Of a DNA stretch of 6,269 bases, positions 1 through 4,691 are shown piece after piece. The stretch is from JBLNCE01 sp050260415 (GTDB taxonomy: Bacteria; Bacillota; UBA4882; JAAYXC01), in assembly GCA_050260415.1 (NCBI GenBank), contig JBLNCE010000151.1, forward strand, positions 1 through 6,269, read 5' to 3'. Every line of letters starts with the position of its first letter. Position 1 is the first letter of the stretch. Position numbers and translations under genes: made by a program. The notes under the pieces were generated by a model that saw only the letters and a list, made by a program, of their open reading frames with translations, made no database searches and was not told where the DNA came from.

Positions 1-176
1 GCATCTCCCTTCGGCCATGCACCGGAGACAGCCCAAACAGAACTCGATCTTGAATTGCGGCAGGAAAATCTCGGCCGTCGCGGCACCTTCGGCCGCGGCG
101 GCCTTGAGCGCTTCCCTGACCAGAGTGGCGCTTTGCCCTCGAAATTCGCGCTGCTGATGACACCGACGATTTTCAT
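1..176 (-). pseudogene. NADPH-dependent FMN reductase / flavodoxin-like protein, N-terminal part, frameshifted and cut by the window edge
   Basis: The ATG at 176-174 has a strong GGAGG ribosome site (189-185) 8 nt upstream. The protein starts MKIVGVISSANFEGK, the first beta strand and flavin phosphate loop of a flavodoxin fold. Near 132-136 the frame must shift by one base; it then reads SATLVREALKAAA and, at the left edge, the cysteine cluster CLGCLRCMAEGRC. That C-x2-C-x2-C pattern is typical of FMN_red-family flavoproteins, including iron-sulfur flavoprotein relatives, which transfer electrons from NAD(P)H through FMN. The shift lies at an AAA run on the coding strand where AAAA would restore the frame (Gly-Lys-Ser), so it is either a real mutation or a homopolymer sequencing error. 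Only about 58 codons are visible. The gene diverges from the TetR gene at 354 and is probably its target. Family assignment is fairly sure; substrate and pseudogene status are not. Confidence 0.7.
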
Positions 177-227
177 GCTTCTTTCCTCCAGAAACGTTAT
201 TAGCGCAATGGTTCCTGAGATCGGCGA

Positions 228-256
228 TTGACAGAGGTTGCGCCGTGCACTATACT
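228..256 (+). promoter_or_regulatory. Sigma-70-type promoter of the TetR gene
   Basis: TTGACA (228-233), a 17-nt spacer and TATACT (251-256) make a near-consensus promoter reading right. Transcription would start near 263, giving a leader of about 90 nt before the ATG at 354. The -10 box is also the left arm of the inverted repeat 251-271. A second TATAAT at 268-273 has no good -35 partner. Confidence 0.7.
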
Positions 257-271
257 TAAACCAACAGTATA
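251..271. promoter_or_regulatory. Possible secondary operator (inverted repeat over the TetR -10 box)
   Basis: TATACT (251-256) and AGTATA (266-271) form a 6-bp inverted repeat with a 9-nt spacer. Both halves match the AGTATACT unit of the main operator at 295-313, and TATACTTA occurs in both places (251-258 and 297-304). Binding here would block the repressor's own promoter. The short arms may reflect AT-rich promoter composition, so confidence is modest. Confidence 0.4.
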
Positions 272-294
272 ATATATTTACCCTATGTATATTC

Positions 295-313
295 AGTATA
301 CTTATAGTATACT
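295..313. promoter_or_regulatory. Putative TetR-type operator, 19-bp dyad
   Basis: The sequence AGTATACT-TAT-AGTATACT has two perfect 8-bp arms around a 3-nt centre, and each arm is itself palindromic. Size and symmetry fit TetR-family operators. It lies between the divergent promoters, upstream of the chosen TetR start, and covers the -10 box (311-306) of the leftward promoter. A bound repressor would block transcription of the FMN reductase gene and could hinder elongation from the TetR promoter. Assigning it to the adjacent TetR is inference. Confidence 0.65.
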
Positions 314-334
314 ACGGGCAGACGAGGACGTCAA
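306..334 (-). promoter_or_regulatory. Sigma-70-type promoter for the FMN reductase gene
   Basis: Reading leftward, TTGACG (334-329), 17 nt and TATACT (311-306) form a near-consensus promoter. Transcription would start near 299, giving a leader of about 120 nt before the ATG at 176. The -10 box coincides with the right arm of the operator dyad 295-313. Confidence 0.6.
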
Positions 335-342
335 GGGGAGGG
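335..342 (+). promoter_or_regulatory. Ribosome binding site that sets the TetR start
   Basis: A GGGGAGGG run ends 11 nt before the ATG at 354. The longer reading from ATG 285 has no Shine-Dalgarno site and would translate through the operator, so 354 is preferred. Confidence 0.65.
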
Positions 343-353
343 ATCGCGTTTTC

Positions 354-989
354 ATGGAAACCTTAACGAGACGGGAAAGGGAGAGACAAACCCGGAAGGA
401 TGAGATCGTCGCCGCGGCGGAAAGAGTCTTCTGCCAGAAGGGGTTCGAAGGTGCCTCCATGGACGAGATCGCCAAGGAGGCGCAGTTCACAAAGCGTACG
501 GTCTATCAATACTTCCTCAATAAAGAAGACTTGTTTTATGCGGTAAGGCTCAAGGGGCGCCGGCAGCTGTTCCAATATCTCAAGGCCGCGATAGAGAGAG
601 GAAGCACGGGCTTTGAGCGTATTCATCTTGCCGCCGAGGCTTATTACCAGTTTTATCGCGACCATCCAGATATCTTGCGCCTGATGAATTATACCGAACA
701 AATCGGGGCAAACGAGGAAGCCAATCCCCGCCGGCAGGAACTGCTGCAGTTCGGCCGGGATATGTTCGTGGAATTCGCTGAGGTGATAGAGGCAGGGAAA
801 GCAGACGGCAGTATCCGCGACGATCTGGACGCCAAGATCGCGGCGCCCGCCATCGCTTTTGTGTTAAACGGTTTTTTTCACATGCTTGCCGAGGTAGGCG
901 AGGCTTTCACGGGGATATTGGACCTCAATCCAGAGGGATTTGTCCGTTTTACGCTCTCGTTAATCGACAGCGCCCTGCGTCCCGGGTAA
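354..989 (+). CDS. TetR/AcrR-family transcriptional regulator
   Basis: This 211-residue protein has the usual TetR length. Residues 17-63 match the TetR_N DNA-binding domain: DEIVAAAERVFCQKGFEGAS, then the helix-turn-helix DEIAKEAQFTKRTVYQYF and the NKEDLF tail. Residues about 70-211 are a helical ligand-binding and dimerisation domain with no clear ligand signature. Family members bind palindromic operators as dimers and release them on binding a small molecule. The start at 354 is chosen over the in-frame ATG at 285 because of the SD site at 335-342 and because the extra 23 residues would be encoded by the operator region. The gene is divergent from a flavin reductase, the classic arrangement for local autoregulated repression. 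It converges with the SRPBCC gene, the two stops being about 73 nt apart, and no clear terminator is visible between them. The family is certain; the effector is unknown. Confidence 0.93.
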   Translation: METLTRRERERQTRKDEIVAAAERVFCQKGFEGASMDEIAKEAQFTKRTVYQYFLNKEDLFYAVRLKGRRQLFQYLKAAIERGSTGFERIHLAAEAYYQFYRDHPDILRLMNYTEQIGANEEANPRRQELLQFGRDMFVEFAEVIEAGKADGSIRDDLDAKIAAPAIAFVLNGFFHMLAEVGEAFTGILDLNPEGFVRFTLSLIDSALRPG

Positions 990-1062
990 AACACCGCGAA
1001 CATCTGCGCGGGTCGCGTCGGGGATCGGCGGGAGATCGTGTAGGTATGGTCGTATGGGGCGT

Positions 1063-1500
1063 TTATGCATTAATCAGTTTCTCCAATGCGTCCAGCGCGG
1101 CCGCATAATATACCCGCCGCTGTTCCCGCGCGTCCGCGTCCGGCAGGTGCTCCTGGTGGAACGCGATCGTAGTCCTCCCGCCATTGGGGATGACTCTGAC
1201 CTGGATGGTGGACGGCTTCGCCCAACCCGGCGGCTGCCAAGTGAGCCGCAGATGATGGTTGGGCTGATAGACCCGGATCTTGCCCGTCGCGTTATTGGTC
1301 AAGGTATACGTCTCACCTGGTTTGAACGCCATCCCACGAGCGTCGCCGAGCCAAATCCGCACGCCCTCCGGCGAAATAAGCAATCGCCAGGCTTCCTCAG
1401 ATGAAACCGGAAATGTCCGCCGCGCGCCGACCGCAAAGCCGGTGTCGCGCGTCCGGCCGACGACACGTTTGCCTTCCCGCTCCGCGGACGCATCAAACAT
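1063..1500 (-). CDS. SRPBCC / AHSA1-like domain protein
   Basis: This 145-residue protein has the features of the START/Bet v1-like SRPBCC superfamily, nearest to the AHSA1 (activator of Hsp90 ATPase homologue 1) branch. Residues 26-52 (GARRTFPVSSEEAWRLL, then a GVRIWLGD segment) form the first strand and short helices; HHLRLTWQPPGW (82-93) and TIAFHQEHLP (111-120) are core strands; residues 124-144 form the long C-terminal helix. Such domains enclose a hydrophobic cavity for small ligands; bacterial members often have no known function. No signal peptide is seen, so it is probably cytoplasmic. The ATG overlaps the end of the preceding SDR frame by 8 nt (ATGTTTGA), with only a weak GGGG as SD, so translation is probably coupled to that frame. 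It is the last gene of the apparent Uma2-SDR-SRPBCC unit. Confidence 0.88.
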   Translation of the reverse strand: MFDASAEREGKRVVGRTRDTGFAVGARRTFPVSSEEAWRLLISPEGVRIWLGDARGMAFKPGETYTLTNNATGKIRVYQPNHHLRLTWQPPGWAKPSTIQVRVIPNGGRTTIAFHQEHLPDADAREQRRVYYAAALDALEKLINA

Positions 1501-2460
1501 GACTTTCGTGCCCCAACGCCCCGGCCAACTCCTCCGCCTCCCGCTGCCAGCCCAGAACTATGCCCACATACTCGTCCCGCTTGGCGGGATCCTTGTAGTA
1601 ATCAGCGGCCAGCTTGGCGAGATGCCCGTAATAGCCGGCCAGCCGGTCGATGGACAGACGCAGCCCGGCCAGGGCGTCCGCGTCTCGCGCGGCCAAAGCG
1701 GCTTCCATCTTGTCGAGGCCCTCCAGCCACTCCTCCACCGGCATGCCCGCCTCCTTGCGGAAATCGCGGACCGTCCATTGCCGCTCAAAAAGAGGCCACT
1801 TTTGCCAGCCGTCGGCCTGCTCCCGCAAAGTGGCGCGGACCTTTCGGCAGGCGGCCAGTGCCCGGTCGAATTCCTCGGCGGAAAGCCGGAACGCGACGGT
1901 ACCGTCTCCCTCGTCGGGTAGAGCGATGCCCGCCGCGAACAGGGCCGGTTTGGCGCTGATCAGCTGTCCGTGGAACTTGGCGGCCAGGGCGATGGAGGCG
2001 GCGAAACCGGCGCCCGCCGCTTCCACGGAGATGAAGTGGTCCTTGTTTATCTCCATGAATTCCTGGACGGTCTGGCCGTAGAGCGGCGCCAGCTTCTTGA
2101 TGGCCGCCTCGAAGGTGGCGGTGGGGACGACGCCGGGGCCGATGGTGAAGGCACGATGTCGACCGGCCCAAATATCCGCCCGACCCGCCGGGCTAACCGC
2201 GCGACGCTTTTCTCATCCCCCACATCCGTTTGGATGCAAACGGCGCTGCCCGCGCCCATCTCGGCGGCGATGCGCGCCGCGGTTTCGCGGCCGGCCCGGG
2301 CGTCGATCTCCGCCACCACCACCCGCGCGCCCAGCCAGGCCAAGGCGCGGGCCGCCTCGACCCCGATCCCGCGTCCGGCGCCGGTAACCACCGCCACCTG
2401 CCCGGCTAGAGCGTCGCGCGTGAGATTACCTGTGCCAATCAAAGGCATATCGACTATCAA
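1493..2460 (-). pseudogene. Short-chain dehydrogenase/reductase with C-terminal extension; catalytic core apparently deleted out of frame
   Basis: The N-terminal part (about 103 codons, to 2152) is a clear SDR Rossmann half: QVAVVTGAGRGIG nucleotide-binding motif, AEID after the second strand, QTDVGDE, then GPVDIV just before the expected NNAG. There the homology stops and that frame becomes low-complexity Pro/Ser/Arg. From about 2149 another frame reads FTIGPGVVPTAT, the segment that follows the active-site helix in SDRs, and continues to the stop at 1493. The NNAG motif, catalytic Ser and YxxxK are therefore absent, a loss of roughly 90-100 codons that also shifts the frame. After the SDR fold an extra helical tail of about 135 residues follows, rich in Ala, Glu and Lys. 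The start is probably TTG 2460 (SD 5 nt upstream); ATG 2448 is the alternative. A 187-residue C-terminal piece could restart at ATG 2056. An assembly collapse could also explain this. Confidence 0.75.
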
Positions 2461-2465
2461 AGCGG

Positions 2466-2472
2466 CCTCCTC
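2466..2472 (-). promoter_or_regulatory. Ribosome binding site that sets the SDR start
   Basis: Leftward GAGGAGG (2472-2466) lies 5 nt before TTG 2460 and 17 nt before ATG 2448, favouring the TTG start. It sits just after the Uma2 stop codon (2482-2480). Confidence 0.5.
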
Positions 2473-2479
2473 ACCGGTT

Positions 2480-3214
2480 CTAGATTTCCGAGAAGACATC
2501 CCCCAATGGTATCTCCAACCCCGCAAAAACGGTTGATCCGATCGTTTCTCCCTCTTTAAAAATATTTACGGATTGTATATCCCTTTCTTGAGAAAAGACG
2601 TATTGAATTACGCTTTTGCCTTCCAGATCGATCACCCAATATTCCTGAACGCCGCTTTTCATGTATAAGTTTAACTTCGCGACCATATCCTTGCCCTTGG
2701 TCGAGGGAGACAATACCTCGACGATCAGCGTCGGGATGCCCACGTAACGATTATCTTCATCGACCTTATCTTCATCACAGATCACGATGATATCCGGCTG
2801 AACGACGTTGGGGTCTTCCTCGAACTTGGTCGCGAAACAGAAGAGCCGCACATCCAACGGCGCCGTCAACGACCGGCAGCGTTTCCCCCTAAAGAAGTTA
2901 TGAAAATGCCACGCGATCTCGTTCACGAGGATCTGATGGCTAAAACTTGGCGAAGCCATCAGGTAAATCTCGCCGTCGATCAGTTCGTACCTTTGTTCGG
3001 ACGCTTCAACCAGGGCCATGTACTCTTCATAGCTGACTCTTCTTGGGGTTTTATATGTTTTTGCCTCTTCGCGTACGAGATAATTATCGGGATCGGCATA
3101 GCGGCTAAGCTTGGCGACGCCTTTTCCGTTCTTGACGACGATAATGTCTTCCTTCTCCACCAAGGAAAGGTATTTTCCGAAAGCGTTCTGCAGATCCGTG
3201 GTATTGACCCGCAT
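2480..3214 (-). CDS. PhdYefM antitoxin-like domain fused to a Uma2-family (PD-(D/E)XK) endonuclease
   Basis: This 244-residue protein joins two domains. Residues 1-40 (MRVNTTDLQNAFGKYLSLVE, then IIVVKNGKGVAKL) match the Phd/YefM antitoxin DNA-binding fold. Residues about 58-243 are a Uma2 (DUF820) restriction-like nuclease: YEEYMALVE, ELIDGEIYLM, H93 in the FSHQ helix, PD140-141 (VVQPDIIV), E166 in PTLIVEVLSPST, K180 and GVQEYWVID. The probable metal ligands D141 and E166 are present, so the nuclease core looks intact. Uma2 proteins are abundant in several phyla but mostly uncharacterised. The start at 3214 is chosen over ATG 3268 because the consensus promoter (3273-3245) would start RNA near 3238 and GGTGA lies 5 nt before 3214. 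The gene looks richer in A+T than the neighbouring SDR and hydrolase genes, hinting at separate origin. I see no partner toxin or antitoxin gene. Self-repression through the N-terminal domain is inferred. Confidence 0.87.
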   Translation of the reverse strand: MRVNTTDLQNAFGKYLSLVEKEDIIVVKNGKGVAKLSRYADPDNYLVREEAKTYKTPRRVSYEEYMALVEASEQRYELIDGEIYLMASPSFSHQILVNEIAWHFHNFFRGKRCRSLTAPLDVRLFCFATKFEEDPNVVQPDIIVICDEDKVDEDNRYVGIPTLIVEVLSPSTKGKDMVAKLNLYMKSGVQEYWVIDLEGKSVIQYVFSQERDIQSVNIFKEGETIGSTVFAGLEIPLGDVFSEI

Positions 3215-3232
3215 AGTATCACCACACTTCTG

Positions 3233-3268
3233 ATGATAGCTATTATTATAGGTAATATTAGCTATCAT
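3233..3268. promoter_or_regulatory. Inverted-repeat operator around the Uma2 -10 box
   Basis: ATGATAGCTA (3233-3242) and TAGCTATCAT (3259-3268) are perfect 10-bp inverted arms around a 16-nt spacer that contains the -10 box. The right-hand arm touches the -35 box and the left-hand arm covers the predicted transcription start. A dimer bound to both arms would block RNA polymerase. The likeliest ligand is the Phd/YefM-like domain of the downstream protein, since Phd/YefM antitoxins autoregulate through palindromes at their promoters (family knowledge); the match is inferred. Confidence 0.65.
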
Positions 3269-3273
3269 GTCAA
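3245..3273 (-). promoter_or_regulatory. Consensus sigma-70-type promoter of the Uma2 gene
   Basis: Reading leftward, TTGACA (3273-3268), exactly 17 nt, then TATAAT (3250-3245) match the consensus at all 12 positions. Transcription would start near 3238, about 24 nt before the ATG at 3214. Such a strong promoter normally needs repression, which fits the surrounding inverted repeat. Confidence 0.85.
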
Positions 3274-3333
3274 TTCGTATTGGCTACCGAATCCGACTCG
3301 GATAGCTGATGCCGGCTTGCCAGGTCCTTGGCC

Positions 3334-3372
3334 GAGGGCGAGGCATGGGCTCCGCCGTGTTTTCTCGCCCTC
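3334..3372 (-). terminator. Possible hairpin after the amidohydrolase gene
   Basis: GAGGGCGAG (3334-3342) and CTCGCCCTC (3364-3372) are perfect 9-bp arms around a 21-nt loop, which itself holds a short GGC/GCC stem. The hairpin begins 6 nt after the hydrolase stop on the minus strand. No U-run follows, so it is not a textbook intrinsic terminator; it might protect the mRNA 3' end or cause pausing. Confidence 0.3.
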
Positions 3373-3378
3373 CCTGGC

Positions 3379-4200
3379 CTACCTGCCGCGCGCGCTTGCA
3401 TCTTGCCTGACGCTCTGCCCAAGCAAAGCCGCTCCGTTTCCCCCCAGTACCGCCGCCTCTTCCGCCAGCGACAAACCCAGGCTCTTGATCTCCACCACCG
3501 CCCGCCGCTGATCCACCCACGGCGAGTCGGTGCCGAAGAGGATCCTATTCGCGCCGTGACCCCGGATCAGCGCGGCCATCCGCTCCGGTCCCAGATCGGC
3601 GAAGCAGTAGGAGGTATCCAGGAAGAGCGGCCGTCCCAGGAGGTGTTCCTCCACCTCGTCCCAGCACCGGTAGCCGCCTAGATGCGCCGCCACCCAGCGC
3701 CCCTCCGGGAATGCGTCGATGACCTTGCGCAGCCCGGCGGGCCGGCAGTGGATGGGCTCGCCGAGACCGAGGTCCAGGCCGGCGTGGAAGAGCACGATCA
3801 GATCAGCCGCGCAGAGCGCCTCATAGATCGGGAACATCCGCGGCTCGTCGACGAAGAAGGACTGGTAGTCGGGATGGAACTTCACGCCCGGCAGCCCCAG
3901 GTCCAGCAAGCGCCGCAACTCCCCCCGCCAGCCGGGGGAGTCGGGGTGGAACGAACCGAAAGAGACCATCCGTTCACTCTGGATGGCGGCGGCCCATTGG
4001 TTGATCGACGGCTCCTGCCCCGGCCGGGTGGCGATCTGTTGCACGACGGCGCGGTCGATCCCAGCCCGATCCATGGAGGCGAGCAGGGATGCCGCCGTGC
4101 CATCCAGCGCCGTCTTGAGCCCGGTCTTTTCCTCCAATTGGGGTATGGCGCGGCAGGCGATGGCGTCGGGGAAGCAATGGGCGTGGAAGTCGAGGATCAT
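3379..4200 (-). CDS. Amidohydrolase-2 family metal-dependent hydrolase (TIM barrel)
   Basis: This 273-residue protein matches the amidohydrolase-2 (ACMSD-like) group. The N-terminal metal motif HxH is H6/H8 in MILDFHAHCFPD. It is followed by GVKFHPDYQSF (K107, H109), FHAGLD (H139), WVAAHLGG (H173) and FGTDSPW (D225), which together give the ligand set of a mononuclear metal site. Relatives hydrolyse or decarboxylate small carboxylated or cyclic substrates; the substrate here cannot be read from the sequence. The start at ATG 4200 is chosen because family members begin just before the first strand and HxH motif; the upstream in-frame ATG at 4275 would add 25 residues of unrelated sequence. The SD is modest (GGGAG, about 13 nt upstream). 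There is no signal peptide. The final residues, QDASARGR, are a short tail. It is co-oriented with the Uma2 gene, but about 165 nt and a separate promoter lie between them, so it is probably its own unit. Confidence 0.9.
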   Translation of the reverse strand: MILDFHAHCFPDAIACRAIPQLEEKTGLKTALDGTAASLLASMDRAGIDRAVVQQIATRPGQEPSINQWAAAIQSERMVSFGSFHPDSPGWRGELRRLLDLGLPGVKFHPDYQSFFVDEPRMFPIYEALCAADLIVLFHAGLDLGLGEPIHCRPAGLRKVIDAFPEGRWVAAHLGGYRCWDEVEEHLLGRPLFLDTSYCFADLGPERMAALIRGHGANRILFGTDSPWVDQRRAVVEIKSLGLSLAEEAAVLGGNGAALLGQSVRQDASARGR

Positions 4201-4524
4201 GGTATAATACTGACTCCCTCTACAAAAGTGGTGAAGGCTACACCTGTAAAAGCTTTCTAAAGCCCTGTCCTCCATGACAAGGCTCGGATAGGCTTCATAG
4301 GCTCAACCGAACACGAAGGGATGTACGGGTTTGAGAACGATTAACTGTGTAGCCCAGGGCTCTAAACTTTGGGTAACGTGAGCCGTTTTCATAGTGCTTC
4401 TAAACGAAGCCGCCCATCCTGGCGGCTTTGATCCAAGTGCATTATTCGGCCAGCTGAGGCGGGTTGAAGGCTAGGATGTCTTTGAGACACCTGATCTTTA
4501 CGGTTGAAGCAAGTTTTCGTCCAG
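4201..4524. other. Stretch with no recognised gene between the amidohydrolase and the palindromic element
   Basis: I find no coding sequence here with family features; minus-strand frames are broken by stops. It contains the hairpin at 4407-4428 and, near the amidohydrolase start, a weak leftward promoter candidate (TTTACA 4250-4245 with a poor TTTTGT -10 box). Several short AGGCT repeats occur around 4230-4310. I recognise no riboswitch or RNA family. Confidence 0.5.
4407..4428. terminator. GC-rich stem-loop, possible terminator
   Basis: AAGCCGCC (4407-4414) and GGCGGCTT (4421-4428) form a perfect 8-bp stem with a 6-nt loop. The rightward strand continues TTTGATC; the leftward strand continues CGTTTAG, so the U-run is weak either way. 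On the minus strand it would lie about 265 nt after the lipoprotein stop and could end its transcript before the amidohydrolase. Confidence 0.4.
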
Positions 4525-4688
4525 AGCTTCGGAATTGAACTCACCCCCCGTCCCCCTCTCTTCGACCGCGAAGAGAGGGGGAGTAAAGCCGTATTTCATC
4601 GGCTTTGGTTTTCCTCAGATACCAACGATGCTCTCCCTCTCTTTGCGGTCAAAGAGAGGGAGAGAACGAGAGGGTGAGTTCAGAAGCT
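4525..4688. repeat. Palindromic MITE-like element with three stem-loops
   Basis: The ends are inverted: GAACTCACCC (4537-4546) matches GGGTGAGTTC (4672-4681), and AGCTTC (4525-4530) matches GAAGCT (4683-4688) after a 5-nt offset. Inside are three perfect hairpins: 4551-4582 (14-bp arms, loop ACCG), 4585-4606 (AAAGCCG/CGGCTTT, 8-nt loop) and 4631-4664 (15-bp arms, loop CGGT). The first and third are inverted, slightly diverged copies of each other, with CCCTCTCTT/AAGAGAGGG stems and complementary loops, so the whole unit is a palindrome of palindromes. It has no coding capacity. It starts a few bases after the lipoprotein stop codon. The structure fits a non-autonomous mobile element or an extragenic palindromic repeat; no target-site duplication is obvious. 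Confidence 0.7.
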
Positions 4689-4691
4689 TCG

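Noticed and set aside
285..353. In-frame ATG at 285 as the TetR start, adding 23 residues
   Set aside because: It has no ribosome site, and the extra residues would be encoded by the operator dyad. ATG 354 has a GGGGAGGG site.
994..1011. Hairpin CCGCG/CGCGG between the TetR and SRPBCC stops as a shared terminator
   Set aside because: The arms are only 5 bp with an 8-nt loop and no U-run on either strand.
1054..2081. Plus-strand open frames at 1054-1404, 1280-1921 and 1650-2081
   Set aside because: They are antisense to the SRPBCC and SDR genes, show no family features, and arise from high GC content.
2047..2151. Pro/Ser/Arg-rich continuation of the SDR N-terminal frame as a true protein end
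   Set aside because: It is the out-of-frame reading of the genuine SDR C-terminal segment, which is recognisable in the other frame.
3215..3268. ATG at 3268 as the Uma2 start
   Set aside because: It lies upstream of the predicted transcription start and inside the promoter-operator, with no SD site.
2900..3681. Plus-strand open frames at 2900-3511 and 3328-3681
   Set aside because: They run antisense across Uma2 and the amidohydrolase and through a promoter, with no domain signal.
4222..4250. Leftward promoter TTTACA-17-TTTTGT before the amidohydrolase
   Set aside because: The -10 box matches only three of six consensus positions, too weak to call.
4201..4275. ATG at 4275 as the amidohydrolase start
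   Set aside because: The extra 25 residues do not resemble the family, whose members start just before the HxH motif at MILDFHAH.
4285..4330. Possible group II intron domain V-like stem around 4290-4325
   Set aside because: Pairing is interrupted and the catalytic triad pattern cannot be recognised; no intron protein is nearby.
4537..4681. CRISPR array, suggested by repeated CCCTCTCTT stems
   Set aside because: The copies are inverted rather than direct and there are no regular spacers; the palindromic element explains them.
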